Positions 1-9,121 of a stretch of 64,000 nt of DNA are shown here, one piece after another. Below the pieces are notes generated by a model, which saw only the letters and a list, made by a program, of their open reading frames with translations, was not told the DNA's origin and searched no databases. Source of the DNA: Lysobacterales bacterium (GTDB lineage: Bacteria; Pseudomonadota; Gammaproteobacteria; Xanthomonadales; Xanthomonadaceae); NCBI GenBank assembly GCA_014946745.1, contig JADCRD010000001.1, positions 2,602,427 through 2,666,426 on the forward strand, written 5' to 3'. Position numbers and translations under genes: made by a program. How positions within the stretch are numbered: the first letter of the stretch is position 1; each line of letters opens with the position of its first letter.

Positions 1-2
1 AG

Positions 3-80
3 CGGGCAGGCGCGGCCGAGATCGTGGCGGGCGTTGACGATGAAGCCATCCTGTCAGCGCTTGCGGACAGCATCGACTGA
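3..80 (+). CDS. C-terminal fragment, probably 3-dehydroquinate synthase (AroB)
   Basis: The reading frame is open from the left edge and stops with TGA at 78-80, giving about 25 residues ending in ALADSID. The acidic run VDDEAILSALAD resembles the extreme C-terminus of AroB, the shikimate-pathway enzyme converting DAHP to 3-dehydroquinate. AroB is often found a short distance upstream of hemE in Xanthomonadales, which is the main reason for the guess. The fragment is too short for a firm assignment and any other gene could end here. Confidence 0.35.
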   Translation, partial: RAGAAEIVAGVDDEAILSALADSID

Positions 81-397
81 GAGCGCGTCGGAAAGCCATC
101 CGCCTTCTGCGGCTGGCTCCGGAGGCGATCGCCTGCGGCGCACGACGCGGACTCCGCTTCATTGGGTTCACCAAACTCGCTTGATTTCGCGTCGCGCGCT
201 CAGCCACGAACGCCCACAAACGCCCTCGCCACAGAGGCTGCGTGTTTCGCACCCTCTGAGCGCGGATCGACGCCCACCGCGGACGCTGCTGGAAGCCCAT
301 CGCAGCAGCGCGCTGCGCCGCTGGCGGGGCGGCTGGGCGCATCCGAAGTCGTGCTGCCAGCGTCTGGGGCGCGGCCACAGCGGCTAAACTGCGCCCC
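81..397. other. Intergenic stretch, no gene seen
   Basis: These 317 bases separate the truncated left-edge gene from the WGR-like gene. Frames open here have no plausible start context or recognisable protein. I see no strong terminator or repeat. The promoter of the WGR-like/hemE pair presumably lies in the right half. Confidence 0.5.
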
Positions 398-655
398 ATG
401 CGAATCTTCCTGCAGCAGCCGCCGGCCGCCGGCGAGCCCACCCGCTACCACAAGCTCACCCTCGAACAGGACCTGCTCGGCAGCTGGTGGCTGCACCGCG
501 AGAGCGGCCAGGTCGGCGGTCGCGCCACCGCCAAGCGCGAGGTCTACCCTGGCCAGATCGAGGCACTTGCCGCCTTTGAAGCCGCCCGCGACGCCCAGCT
601 GAAGCGCGGCTTCCGCATCACCTTTTCCGAAGGCGCGGAGGCGCCGCGTCGATGA
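398..655 (+). CDS. Small WGR-domain-like protein upstream of hemE
   Basis: This 85-residue protein begins MRIFLQQPP and has the core of a WGR-type domain: an aromatic-rich segment ([16 protein letters not shown], residues 27-42), then an [13 protein letters not shown] helix near residue 65. WGR domains are named for a Trp-Gly-Arg motif and occur in PARPs and small bacterial proteins; a nucleic-acid role is known for some, but no activity can be read here. Its stop codon overlaps the hemE start (ATGA, 652-655), so the two genes are translationally coupled. Small proteins of this type before hemE are familiar from Xanthomonadaceae. The function is unknown and a link to haem synthesis is only suggested by position. 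Confidence 0.75.
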   Translation: MRIFLQQPPAAGEPTRYHKLTLEQDLLGSWWLHRESGQVGGRATAKREVYPGQIEALAAFEAARDAQLKRGFRITFSEGAEAPRR

Positions 656-1716
656 CATTCGAACCGCTGAAGAACGACCGCTTCCTGCGCGCGCTGCGGC
701 GCGAGCCGGTGGACTGCACACCCATCTGGATCATGCGCCAGGCGGGCCGTTACCTGCCGGAGTACCGTGACAGTCGCGCCCGCGCCGGCAGCTTCCTGGC
801 GATGGCCAAGAACCCGGACTTCGCCTGCGAAGTCACCCTGCAGCCGCTGGACCGCTTCCCGCTGGACGCGGCCATCCTGTTCTCCGACATCCTGACCGTG
901 CCCGACGCGATGGGGCTGGGTCTGTACTTCGCCGAAGGCGAAGGCCCGAAGTTCGAGCGACCAGTGCGCAGCGAGGCCGACATTGCGAAGCTCACCGTGC
1001 CCGACATGGCGCAGGACCTGGGCTATGTCATGGACGCCGTGAGCCTGATCCGCCGTGAGCTGCGTGGGCGGGTGCCGCTGATCGGATTCTCCGGCAGCCC
1101 GTGGACCCTGGCTTGCTACATGGTGGAAGGCGGCGGCTCGGACAATTTCTCGAAGATCAAGGCGATGGCGCTGAATGCGCCAGCCGCCCTGCACCGCCTG
1201 CTGGAAGTCACCACCGAGGCGGTGATCGCCTACCTCGCCGCGCAGCGCGCGGCAGGCGCCCAGGCCCTGCAGGTCTTCGACACCTGGGGCGGGGTCTTGA
1301 GCCCGCGCCTGTACCGCGAGTTCTCGCTGCGCTACTTGAAGCGCATCGCCGAGGCCCTGGACCGCGGCGAAGGCGCCGAGCGCACCCCGCTGATCCTGTT
1401 CGGCCGCGGCAACGGCCCCTACCTCGCCGAGCTGGCGGACACCGGTGCCGAAGCCTTGGGCGTGGACTGGCTCACCGACCTGTCGGAAGCCCGCGCCCGC
1501 ACTGGCGGCCGGGTGGCCCTGCAGGGCAACCTCGATCCCTGCGTGCTCTACGCCGAGCCCGAGGTCATCCGCAGCGAAGTGGCGGCAACGCTCGCCTCGT
1601 ATGGCGAAGGCCCCGGGCACGTCTTCAACCTCGGCCACGGCGTTTCGCCAGACATGCAGCCCGAGCACGTGGCGGCGCTTGTGGAGGCAGTGCACGCGCT
1701 CAGCCGGAAGCCCTGA
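652..1716 (+). CDS. hemE: Uroporphyrinogen decarboxylase
   Basis: HemE decarboxylates the four acetate side chains of uroporphyrinogen III to give coproporphyrinogen III in cytoplasmic haem biosynthesis. The 354-residue length is normal. Signature 1 ([16 protein letters not shown]) lies at residues 24-39 and contains the substrate-binding arginines. The FSD motif with the catalytic aspartate follows near residue 78, and signature 2 ([16 protein letters not shown]) starts at about residue 145. The C-terminal FNLGHGV motif is present. The start overlaps the preceding WGR-like gene by ATGA, so it is probably co-transcribed with that gene. Nothing looks truncated. Confidence 0.97.
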   Translation: MTFEPLKNDRFLRALRREPVDCTPIWIMRQAGRYLPEYRDSRARAGSFLAMAKNPDFACEVTLQPLDRFPLDAAILFSDILTVPDAMGLGLYFAEGEGPKFERPVRSEADIAKLTVPDMAQDLGYVMDAVSLIRRELRGRVPLIGFSGSPWTLACYMVEGGGSDNFSKIKAMALNAPAALHRLLEVTTEAVIAYLAAQRAAGAQALQVFDTWGGVLSPRLYREFSLRYLKRIAEALDRGEGAERTPLILFGRGNGPYLAELADTGAEALGVDWLTDLSEARARTGGRVALQGNLDPCVLYAEPEVIRSEVAATLASYGEGPGHVFNLGHGVSPDMQPEHVAALVEAVHALSRKP

Positions 1717-1988
1717 TCCTGCGAGCGCAAAGCGCACTACGGCGGGCCGCTGCGGGGCTGGCGGCGAGAGGCTGAGCGGATTGCAGGCGCCCTCACTCAC
1801 GGGCGGATCGCGCTGCTAGAGCGGTGGCGCACCTGCGGCCACACGGATCGCGTCGATCGCGAATCCTGATCCTTGGCCGCATCGGCGGCGCGCGTTCGGA
1901 CTCGCCCCGGCTGAATCCGGCCGCGCCTTCCCGATCCTGCGGCGCGCGCTGCCGCGCGTCCGGCACGCCTGCTGTCCTGGGCCTCGCG

Positions 1989-4900
1989 CTAGACCCCAGC
2001 GCCCAGCGCCGTGCGCAGCGCCTCGGCTTCCGCGGGCTTGCGCAGAAACAGGTCGAAGCCCGCACGTTGCGCCTGCACTTCGCTCGCGGCATCCGCACGG
2101 GCAGTGAGCGCGACGAGGCGCGGCACGCGTCCCTTCAGCAGGCTGGCCAGCTCGAAACCGTCCACGCCAGGCAGGTCGATATCCAGCACGGCAACATCGA
2201 AGGCGTGCGCCTCCAGCAGCGGCAGGGCGGCCAGCGCGTGCCCGGCACGCTGGACGCGGCAGCCCCAGGCCTGCATGAGCCCGGCGAGAGCCTCGGCGAC
2301 ATCGGGATGGTCCTCGACCAGCAAGACCGTGAGTGCGAGGGGCACCGGAGCAGCGCAGGGCGTCACTGCGGCCGAGGTCGCAGTCGCGGGGCCGCGCACG
2401 GGAAGCGCCAGATCCAGCGCGAAGCAGCTGCCCACGCCCGGCTGACTGGTCGCACTGACGCCACCGCCCATGGCCTCGGCGAGCTGACGACTGATCGACA
2501 GCCCCAGCCCGCTGCCGCCGTGCTCACGCGCGGTGCGCTCGCCGTCGGCCTGAGCAAAGGGCTGGAACAGGCCTGCCAGCTGTGACTCACTGAGGCCTGG
2601 CCCCGTGTCCCGCACTTCGAAGCGCAGTCGCGTGAGCGGGTCAGTTTCTGCGCCTGCCGCTGAAACGGTCAGCGCGACCCTGCCTTGGCGAGTGAACTTG
2701 ATGGCGTTGCTCAGCAGGTTCAACAGAATCTGCTGCAGCCGCACGGGATCAACCTCCACCTGCAGCGCGGCTGCGGGCTCAATCGTCAACTCGAAGTCCA
2801 GATCCTTGGCCAGGGCGAGCGGACGCTGCAGCTCAGCGACTTCGAACAGCAGCACCGGCAGATCGACCGGCTGCGGCAGCAGCTCCAGCCGACCCGCTTC
2901 GATCCGCGCCACATCAAGCGCTTCGTTCACCAGCCGCAGCATCATCTGGCCCGAGCGCCGCACGGCCTCGGCCTGGCGCCGCTGCTCGGGGCTGAGCGAC
3001 GAGGCCAGCAGCAGCGCGTTCATGCCAAGCAGGCCGGCCATCGGCGTGCGCACTTCATGCCCCAGCGTGGCGAGAAAGCGCCCCTTGGCCTCAGAGGCCT
3101 CCTGGGCCAGACGCTGGGCCTGTTCCGCCATGCGCAGGCGGTAGCGTGCCGCCAGCCGGCGACGATAGCCCGCCACCGACAGCATCAGGATCAGCAGCGC
3201 CAGCAGGGCGTAGGCCAGCCGCGCCGCCGGCGTCCACCACCAGGGCAAAGCAACCTCGATGTCGCGGATCTGCACCGGCAACCAGCGGCCGTCGGCGCCC
3301 GCGGCGCTCACGTGCAGGCGGAAGCTGCCGGCCGGCAGCTGCGCATACGCACGCTCGGGCACGTGACCGGTCTCGATCCAGCCGGGGTCGATGCCTTCAA
3401 GCTTGAAGCGGTAGGCGTGCGTGCCGGGGTCGGCGAACGACAGCAGCCGCAGCCCGATACGCAGGTCGCGGTCGCCGTGGCGCAGCTGGATCGGGCCGTC
3501 CGGAAGCTCGATGCGCTGACCGCGGCGGATCACCGAGGCCGCATGCCAGTGCAGCGGTGAGGGCTTGATCGGGCCGCGCAGACGCGCGGGGTCGAACACC
3601 ACCACGCCGCCCAGCGTGAGCGCGGCGATGTAGCCCTCGCGCGTGCGCAGCGGCGCCTGCCGGGTGCGGAATTCGCTGCTGGGCAAGCCGTTGCGCTCGG
3701 TGAACTGGCGCAGCTCGGCCAGCTCGCCCGCGCGCGGCGGGCGGTAGCGGAACAATCCACGACCGGTGGTCAGCCAGACCTCGCCCTCGGGCAGCACCAA
3801 CAGGCCGCCCGATTCCAACTCGGGCAGGCCGGCCTTGGCGCCGATTCCTTCGATGCGCTCCAGGGCAGTGCCATCCCAACGATGCCGCTCCAGGCCGGTC
3901 AGATGGTGCAGCCAGAGTTCGTCTCGGCCCTGGAACGCAAAGCCGAAGACGCGCGCGCGCGTTGACCCCGGCACCGCCGCGAACTCGCCTCCCTCCGGCG
4001 GACGCCGGTACAGCCCGCCGGGGCCCGCCCACCAGATCGCGCCGTCCGGCGCGCGCGCCAGATGTTCGGTCTCAACCAGGGCACCACCGTCGGCGGGGCC
4101 GCCGAAACTGCGCAACACCCGGCCCTGTGTATCGCGCAGCTGCAGCCCGCCGCCGACCACGCCCAGCCAGATGCCCTCGGGCGTTTCCAGCAGATGGTCG
4201 ATCTCACCGCTCGGCACGGCATGTTCGCCCGTGGTGCCAAAGCGCTGCTCGCTGCCGTCGGCAAAGCGGATCAGGAGCCCATCCACCAAGCCCAGCCACA
4301 GGCTGCCGTCGGCGCGCTCCAGCACCGAGCGCGGACGGTTCGGAGCCAGATCATCGCCTGAGCGCAGCGTGCGAATCGCGCCCGTGCGCAGGTCAAGGTG
4401 TTCGATCTCGAAGGCGTTGCCGACCACCAGCAGGCTGCCGTCGCGCGACTCGGCGAGGCTGAGCGGCACCGAACCGCCGCGCTCGGGCTCGCGGCGCAGC
4501 ACGCTGAAATCGCGCCAGGCCGGCGGCAGGCGCGCCAGGCCACCACCGTCGGAGGCGAACCACAGTCCGTCTTCGTGGTCGCGCAGGATCGACATCACCA
4601 TGCGCCCGGGGAACGCCCAGCGCTGGCCAGGCTGCACTTCGGCGGCGATCCAGTCCTGCCCGCGCAGGCTCTGCACGCCAGATGTCAGCCCCACCCACAG
4701 ATGGCCGTCGCCTTCGTCGAGGATCGACAGCACGTTGGCGCTCGGAAATCCGGGCCAACGCTCGAAGCGTGGGCCAGTCTCAGCGAGATCGAAGCGCCAC
4801 AGCGCATCGGAGCTGCCCACGTGCAGGCCACCGTCGGCGCGCTCGGCAAGCTGCCACACCCAGTGGCCGCGCGCGGAGTCGGAGGGTGGCCGATGGCAGT

Positions 4901-5540
4901 CGAAGCCCGCGCCCTGGTGCCGACACAGCCCGCCGGCCGTACCGATCCACAGCGTGCCGTCGTCCGCGTGCAGCAGCGAAAGCACGGTGTCGTCGCTGAG
5001 GCTGTCGGCGCGCGCCGGATCATGGCGGAACACCTCCAGCTCGCCGCGCTCGACATGCATGCGATACAGGCCCGTTCGAAACCCGCCGAACCACAGGCTG
5101 CCGTCGGCCGCACTGCTGATCGCGAACACATCATCGGCCTCGATGCGCGGATCGGTGCTGCGGTTGAAGTGGCGAAAGCGTACCGGCCGGCGCGAGCTCA
5201 TCAGACTGATGCCCCCACCCTCGGTGGCCACCCAGAGGCGGCCGCTGCGATCGACATGCAGGGCCTGCGCATTGTTGCCCGGCAGCGACTCGGGGTCGTC
5301 CGAGGCATGCCGGAACACTTCGAAGCCGACGCCGTCGTAGCGGGCCAGGCCTTCGATGCTGCCGAGCCAGAGAAACCCTTCGTGATCCTGCGCGAGCGTG
5401 TAGATCTTGCTCGAAGGCAGGCCGTCGGCAGTGCCGAAGCTGTCGAACAGCGGCGTCTCCGGCAGCGGCGGCGCCGCCCACGCGGCGGCGGTGAAGCCCG
5501 AGACAAGCGCCAAAGCACAGAGGCAACGCGGAAAGCGCAT
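1989..5540 (-). CDS. Hybrid sensor histidine kinase with periplasmic two-component propeller
   Basis: This 1183-residue protein has a signal peptide (about residues 1-22). A long run of Reg_prop-type propeller blades follows, with repeats such as GFLWLGSIEGLARYDG and GRLWVATEGGGISL, then a Y_Y_Y domain near residue 690-750 and one membrane segment. The cytoplasmic part has a HisKA domain with phospho-acceptor His near 828 (FLATLGHEVRTPMAG), an HATPase domain with N-box and G-boxes, and a C-terminal receiver with Asp near 1120 and a conserved Lys in RKP. No DNA-binding domain is fused, unlike many Bacteroidetes one-protein systems, so a separate output protein is expected; none is adjacent. 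Related proteins often sense polysaccharide-derived signals; the ligand here is unknown. Confidence 0.92.
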   Translation of the reverse strand: MRFPRCLCALALVSGFTAAAWAAPPLPETPLFDSFGTADGLPSSKIYTLAQDHEGFLWLGSIEGLARYDGVGFEVFRHASDDPESLPGNNAQALHVDRSGRLWVATEGGGISLMSSRRPVRFRHFNRSTDPRIEADDVFAISSAADGSLWFGGFRTGLYRMHVERGELEVFRHDPARADSLSDDTVLSLLHADDGTLWIGTAGGLCRHQGAGFDCHRPPSDSARGHWVWQLAERADGGLHVGSSDALWRFDLAETGPRFERWPGFPSANVLSILDEGDGHLWVGLTSGVQSLRGQDWIAAEVQPGQRWAFPGRMVMSILRDHEDGLWFASDGGGLARLPPAWRDFSVLRREPERGGSVPLSLAESRDGSLLVVGNAFEIEHLDLRTGAIRTLRSGDDLAPNRPRSVLERADGSLWLGLVDGLLIRFADGSEQRFGTTGEHAVPSGEIDHLLETPEGIWLGVVGGGLQLRDTQGRVLRSFGGPADGGALVETEHLARAPDGAIWWAGPGGLYRRPPEGGEFAAVPGSTRARVFGFAFQGRDELWLHHLTGLERHRWDGTALERIEGIGAKAGLPELESGGLLVLPEGEVWLTTGRGLFRYRPPRAGELAELRQFTERNGLPSSEFRTRQAPLRTREGYIAALTLGGVVVFDPARLRGPIKPSPLHWHAASVIRRGQRIELPDGPIQLRHGDRDLRIGLRLLSFADPGTHAYRFKLEGIDPGWIETGHVPERAYAQLPAGSFRLHVSAAGADGRWLPVQIRDIEVALPWWWTPAARLAYALLALLILMLSVAGYRRRLAARYRLRMAEQAQRLAQEASEAKGRFLATLGHEVRTPMAGLLGMNALLLASSLSPEQRRQAEAVRRSGQMMLRLVNEALDVARIEAGRLELLPQPVDLPVLLFEVAELQRPLALAKDLDFELTIEPAAALQVEVDPVRLQQILLNLLSNAIKFTRQGRVALTVSAAGAETDPLTRLRFEVRDTGPGLSESQLAGLFQPFAQADGERTAREHGGSGLGLSISRQLAEAMGGGVSATSQPGVGSCFALDLALPVRGPATATSAAVTPCAAPVPLALTVLLVEDHPDVAEALAGLMQAWGCRVQRAGHALAALPLLEAHAFDVAVLDIDLPGVDGFELASLLKGRVPRLVALTARADAASEVQAQRAGFDLFLRKPAEAEALRTALGAGV

Positions 5541-5690
5541 CGGTTCAAAGCCTGATCAATCGCTTGAGGCCGCATCCTGCCACAGGCCCTCGCGCAACGC
5601 GCCGTTCCAGCCCCGCAACGGCCGGCGATGCGCGGCTGACAACAACGGTCCGTAGAATCGGGGCCCGAGTTCCCGAGAGACCGCTCCCGC

Positions 5691-7178
5691 GTGCGCCGAC
5701 ACGGTGACCCCCTGCGACTGCTGCTTGCCCTGCTCGCCCTTGTGGCGACCGCGGCTCTGCTGTTCCTGGGCCTGGCCCTGCTCGAACGCAGCCTGGACGT
5801 CTGGACGCAACTGCAGGCCCTGCCCGGCTGGCTGCGCGCGCTGCTGCTCGCGGTGCTGACGGCGTTCGCGGCGGCGGGGGCGTGGCTCGCACTGCGCCTG
5901 CTGCGCGGCGGCCCGGGCCGCGCGCCGCGCGCCGAGCCCATCGACCGCGCGCGCATCGAGGCCCGCCTTGAAGCGCTGGAAGCCAAGGGTGAGGCCGCCG
6001 ACTTCGCCCGCGGCGAGCTGGCCGAACTGGACGCGCGACGCCTGCGCGGGGTGCTGCAGCTGGCCCTGTTCGGCGACATCTCGGCCGGCAAGAGCAGCCT
6101 GGTGCGCGCCCTGGTACCCGAGGCCGAGGTCGCGATCGACGTGCGCGGCGGCTCGACCATCGACATCCGCCACCACCGCGCCGAGTTTGCCGGCCATGCG
6201 CTGGAAATCGCCGACGTGCCCGGCACCCATGGCGCCGAGGGCGCAGCGCTGTCGGAACTCGCGCGCGCGGAGGCCGCGCGTGCGCACGCTTTGCTGTACG
6301 TCTGCGAAGGCGACCTGACCCGCGGCCAGGACGCCGACCTGCGCGCCCTCGCGCGCTTCGGCCGGCCGCTGTTCCTGCTGCTGAACAAATCCGACCGGTA
6401 CATGGACAGCGAGCGCGCCGCCCTGCTCGCCCATCTGCAGCAGCGCTATGCGCCCCTCGGCCTGCGCGTGCTGGCGGTCAGCGCCGGTCATCGCGAGCGG
6501 CTGCAGCGCATCGACGCGGACGGCAACGAAACCACCTTGGAACGCGTGCGCACCGCCGATCTCGGCGAGCTGCCGCAAGCCCTGCGCGCGCTCGCCCGCG
6601 TCGAAGCCCACACCCTGGAGCCCGCCCGCGAAGCCGCGACGCTGGCCGCGCTCGACGCGCGCATGGCCGAGGCCGAACAGGCCGCGCGCAGCCGCGAGTC
6701 GGAGGCCATCTTGCGCCGCTACACCCGCCGTGCGCTGGTCGCCGCGCTCGCCACCGTCGCCCCCGGCACCGATCTAATCATCCAGGGCGGGCTGGCGGCC
6801 GCGATGCTGCACGAGCTTGCCCGCCTGCACGGCCGCAGCCTGCGCGATCTCGATGTCGATGCGTTTCTGAAAGCCGCCGGCGGCCGCGTGCGCAGCCACA
6901 GCGCGGTGCTGCTTGCGATCGCCGGCAATGCCCTGAAGGCCTTCCCCGGCCTGGGCACCCTGGGCGGCGGCCTGGTGCATGCGGTGGCCTATGGCCTGCT
7001 GTTCGACGCGCTGGGGCGGGCTGCGGCTGAAGCCTTGGCCCAGGGCAGCGCGCTGGATCGCACAGCGACTCTGGATGCCTTCGAGCAGCAGCTGGCGGCG
7101 CCGCGCGCGGAAGCTCTGAAACGACTTGCCACACTGGGCATGGAAGCGATCCGCGGCGAACGTGAGGTGCAGCGATGA
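5691..7178 (+). CDS. Membrane-anchored Era/YcjF-like GTPase with DUF697-type tail
   Basis: The 495-residue protein starts at GTG 5691. Two hydrophobic segments (about residues 8-30 and 44-66) should anchor it in the inner membrane. The G domain shows the P-loop GDISAGKSSL at about 127-136, the G3 motif DVPGTHG near 175 and the G4 motif NKSD near 231. The C-terminal third is hydrophobic and Ala/Leu-rich (GTDLIIQGGLAAAML onward) and resembles DUF697/YcjF tails. It opens a five-gene cluster and overlaps the first yceI gene by ATGA. A related GTPase closes the same cluster. The GTPase assignment is firm; what it does for YceI and cytochrome b561 is unknown, and a role in membrane insertion or maturation is only inference. 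Confidence 0.85.
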   Translation: MRRHGDPLRLLLALLALVATAALLFLGLALLERSLDVWTQLQALPGWLRALLLAVLTAFAAAGAWLALRLLRGGPGRAPRAEPIDRARIEARLEALEAKGEAADFARGELAELDARRLRGVLQLALFGDISAGKSSLVRALVPEAEVAIDVRGGSTIDIRHHRAEFAGHALEIADVPGTHGAEGAALSELARAEAARAHALLYVCEGDLTRGQDADLRALARFGRPLFLLLNKSDRYMDSERAALLAHLQQRYAPLGLRVLAVSAGHRERLQRIDADGNETTLERVRTADLGELPQALRALARVEAHTLEPAREAATLAALDARMAEAEQAARSRESEAILRRYTRRALVAALATVAPGTDLIIQGGLAAAMLHELARLHGRSLRDLDVDAFLKAAGGRVRSHSAVLLAIAGNALKAFPGLGTLGGGLVHAVAYGLLFDALGRAAAEALAQGSALDRTATLDAFEQQLAAPRAEALKRLATLGMEAIRGEREVQR

Positions 7179-7927
7179 GACGGACCACGAACCTGCTCGG
7201 CACAGCAGCGATCCTCGCGCTCGCAGCCCACAGCGCGCAGGCCGAGCGCTACGCCATAGACCCCGTGCACAGCCGCGTGCTGATCCGGGTCTCGCACGCC
7301 GGCTTTGCGCAAGCCATGGCGACGCTGTCGGCGCCGCGCGGCTTCATCGACTACGACGCTGCCGCGCCCGGCACTGCCCGGGTGGAGGTCGAACTGCCGC
7401 TGGATCGCCTCGACTTCGGCGATGCCGACTGGAACCGCCGCATGGCGAGGCGCGACTACTTCGACAGCGAGCGTCATCCCACCGCGCGCTTCGTCTCCAC
7501 ATCGGTGCACGCGGGCACGGACGGGGAACTTCGGGTCGAGGGTCTGCTCGAACTGCGCGGTGAGCGCGTGCGGGTCACGCTGGCCGCCCGCATCAACCGC
7601 ATCGGCCGCGACCTGCCCTACGTGCCGCGGCACAGCCTCGGTGCCTCGGCCACCGCCACGCTTGACCGCCGCGACTTCGGCATGGACCGGCACGCCGGGG
7701 CGGTCGGCAACGCGGTCGAGGTGTGGATCGAGGTGGAAGCGCGCCGGCAGCGCCGCGGCGAGCGCGATGGCAAGGGCGGCGCCTCAAACGAGACCGGCGC
7801 GCGCGATCCCAGCGCAGACCGCAACCCGAGCGATGCGGAAGCGGCGAAACCGTCCAACGCCACGCGCACACCTCCACAGCCACCCGACACCGACGAGACC
7901 CGCGACCATGCCACTGCGCAGCACTGA
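7175..7927 (+). CDS. YceI-family periplasmic protein with hydrophilic C-terminal tail
   Basis: The protein has 250 residues: a signal peptide (about 1-23, cleaved after SAQA), then a YceI lipocalin-like domain starting YAIDPVHSRVLIRVSH and running to about residue 190. YceI proteins bind isoprenoid lipids such as polyprenyl quinones in the periplasm. The last 60 residues are charged, proline-rich and low in complexity, and are absent from the second YceI of this operon. The start overlaps the upstream GTPase gene (ATGA) and the end overlaps the cytochrome b561 gene by 20 bases, so the tail partly exists because of that overlap. A role as quinone or lipid carrier for the neighbouring cytochrome is consistent with known yceI-cybB pairings. 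Confidence 0.88.
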   Translation: MRRTTNLLGTAAILALAAHSAQAERYAIDPVHSRVLIRVSHAGFAQAMATLSAPRGFIDYDAAAPGTARVEVELPLDRLDFGDADWNRRMARRDYFDSERHPTARFVSTSVHAGTDGELRVEGLLELRGERVRVTLAARINRIGRDLPYVPRHSLGASATATLDRRDFGMDRHAGAVGNAVEVWIEVEARRQRRGERDGKGGASNETGARDPSADRNPSDAEAAKPSNATRTPPQPPDTDETRDHATAQH

Positions 7928-8561
7928 CATCACCTGGGGCTGGGGCAGCCAGTTCTTCCACTGGGCCACCGCGCTCGCCATTCTCGCCACCGCCTTCGTC
8001 GGGCTCACCATGGAGGACGTGGATGCGCTCTGGTACTACGGCCTGCACAAGTCACTCGGCATGACGGTACTGGGCCTCGTGGTGCTGCGCATGCTGTGGC
8101 GGCTGGTCGATCGCCGCCCGCCCTACCCTACCGGCATGCCGGCCTGGCAGCGTCTGGCCTCCAGCGGCGCGCATGCGCTGATCTACGCCTCGATGCTGGT
8201 GATGCCGCTGTCCGGCTGGCTGTACAACTCGGCCGCGCGTCGGCCGCTGGACTGGTTCGGTGCCTTCAAGATTCCAAGTCTCACGGCACTCGACCGCGAG
8301 ACCCAGACCTACAGCGTGCTCGGCTTCGATGCGCCGGGCTTCATCGACACCCCGCAGAAGCTGCGCGCGCTGGCGGGCGACGTGCACGAGACGCTGTTCT
8401 ACGCCGGCGCGGTGCTGATCGCGATCCACGTGGCCGCCGCGCTCAAGCACCATTTCCACGACCGCGACGCCACGCTGGCGCGGATGGTGCCGGGGCTGAC
8501 CCCGCCCGCACCTCGCGCAACCCCACCGCTTGATCCCACCGACCCCAAGGATTCGCCATGA
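7908..8561 (+). CDS. Cytochrome b561 family membrane protein
   Basis: Starting at ATG 7908 gives 217 residues with four membrane helices, typical for the bacterial CybB family. Histidines in the expected positions for two b-type haems are at 18 (FFHWAT), 47 (YGLHKSLG), 89 (SGAHALIYA), 160 (GDVHETLFYAG) and 174 (AIHVAAALKHHF). These proteins transfer electrons from ubiquinol in the cytoplasmic membrane. The same frame stays open upstream to 7305, but that part lies inside the yceI gene and has no family similarity, so 7908 is chosen. The gene lies between two yceI genes with overlaps on both sides. Its electron acceptor is not evident. Confidence 0.9.
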   Translation: MPLRSTDITWGWGSQFFHWATALAILATAFVGLTMEDVDALWYYGLHKSLGMTVLGLVVLRMLWRLVDRRPPYPTGMPAWQRLASSGAHALIYASMLVMPLSGWLYNSAARRPLDWFGAFKIPSLTALDRETQTYSVLGFDAPGFIDTPQKLRALAGDVHETLFYAGAVLIAIHVAAALKHHFHDRDATLARMVPGLTPPAPRATPPLDPTDPKDSP

Positions 8562-9121
8562 ACCTGCGTCGCCTCGGCACACGCACCGCCGCCGTCGGCC
8601 TGCTGGCCGCACTTGCCCTGCCTGCCTTCGCCAGCGATTGGACCGCCGACCCGGCGGCCTCGAAGCTCGCTTTCGTCGCCGAATACAGCGAAGGGCCCAT
8701 CGACGGCCGCTTCAACCGCTTCGCGCCGAGCATCCGCTTCGATCCGGCCGACCTGGCCTCCGCGCGCTTCGACGTCGAGATCGATCTCGCCAGCGTCAGC
8801 ACCGGCGACGAGGAGTGGGATGGCTATCTGGTGGGCGAGGAGTTCTTCAACGTCGAGGGCTTTCCGAAAGCGCACTACCGCGCCGAGCGCTTCGAAGCGC
8901 GCGACGGCGGCTTCGTCGCCCTGGGCACGCTGGAGCTGCGGGGCGTGCAGCAGCCCGTGGAGCTGAGTTTCACCTTCGAGACGAGCGGCGACGGCGCCAC
9001 GCTGAAGGGCAGCGCCCAGCTCGACCGCATCGCCTTTGGCGTCGGCGGCGGTGACTGGGAAGATCCCGACACCATCGCGCATGGGGTGAAGGTCGAGACC
9101 GAGCTGAAGCTCAGCCGCTGA
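8558..9121 (+). CDS. YceI-family periplasmic protein
   Basis: This 187-residue YceI protein has a clear signal peptide (about residues 1-26, ending PAFAS) and one YceI domain beginning WTADPAASKLAFVAEY. Conserved family elements include GRFNRF, the DGYLVGEEFFNVEGFP stretch and the closing VKVETELKL strand. The length is normal, without the tail of the first copy. It overlaps the cytochrome gene by ATGA and the downstream GTPase gene by TGATG. The two YceI copies are well diverged, so this is an old duplication or independent recruitment. It probably binds a polyprenyl lipid or quinone in the periplasm. Confidence 0.93.
   Translation: MNLRRLGTRTAAVGLLAALALPAFASDWTADPAASKLAFVAEYSEGPIDGRFNRFAPSIRFDPADLASARFDVEIDLASVSTGDEEWDGYLVGEEFFNVEGFPKAHYRAERFEARDGGFVALGTLELRGVQQPVELSFTFETSGDGATLKGSAQLDRIAFGVGGGDWEDPDTIAHGVKVETELKLSR

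Noticed and set aside
7305-7907. N-terminal extension of cytochrome b561
   Set aside because: It overlaps the yceI gene in another frame; the b561 family begins at ATG 7908.
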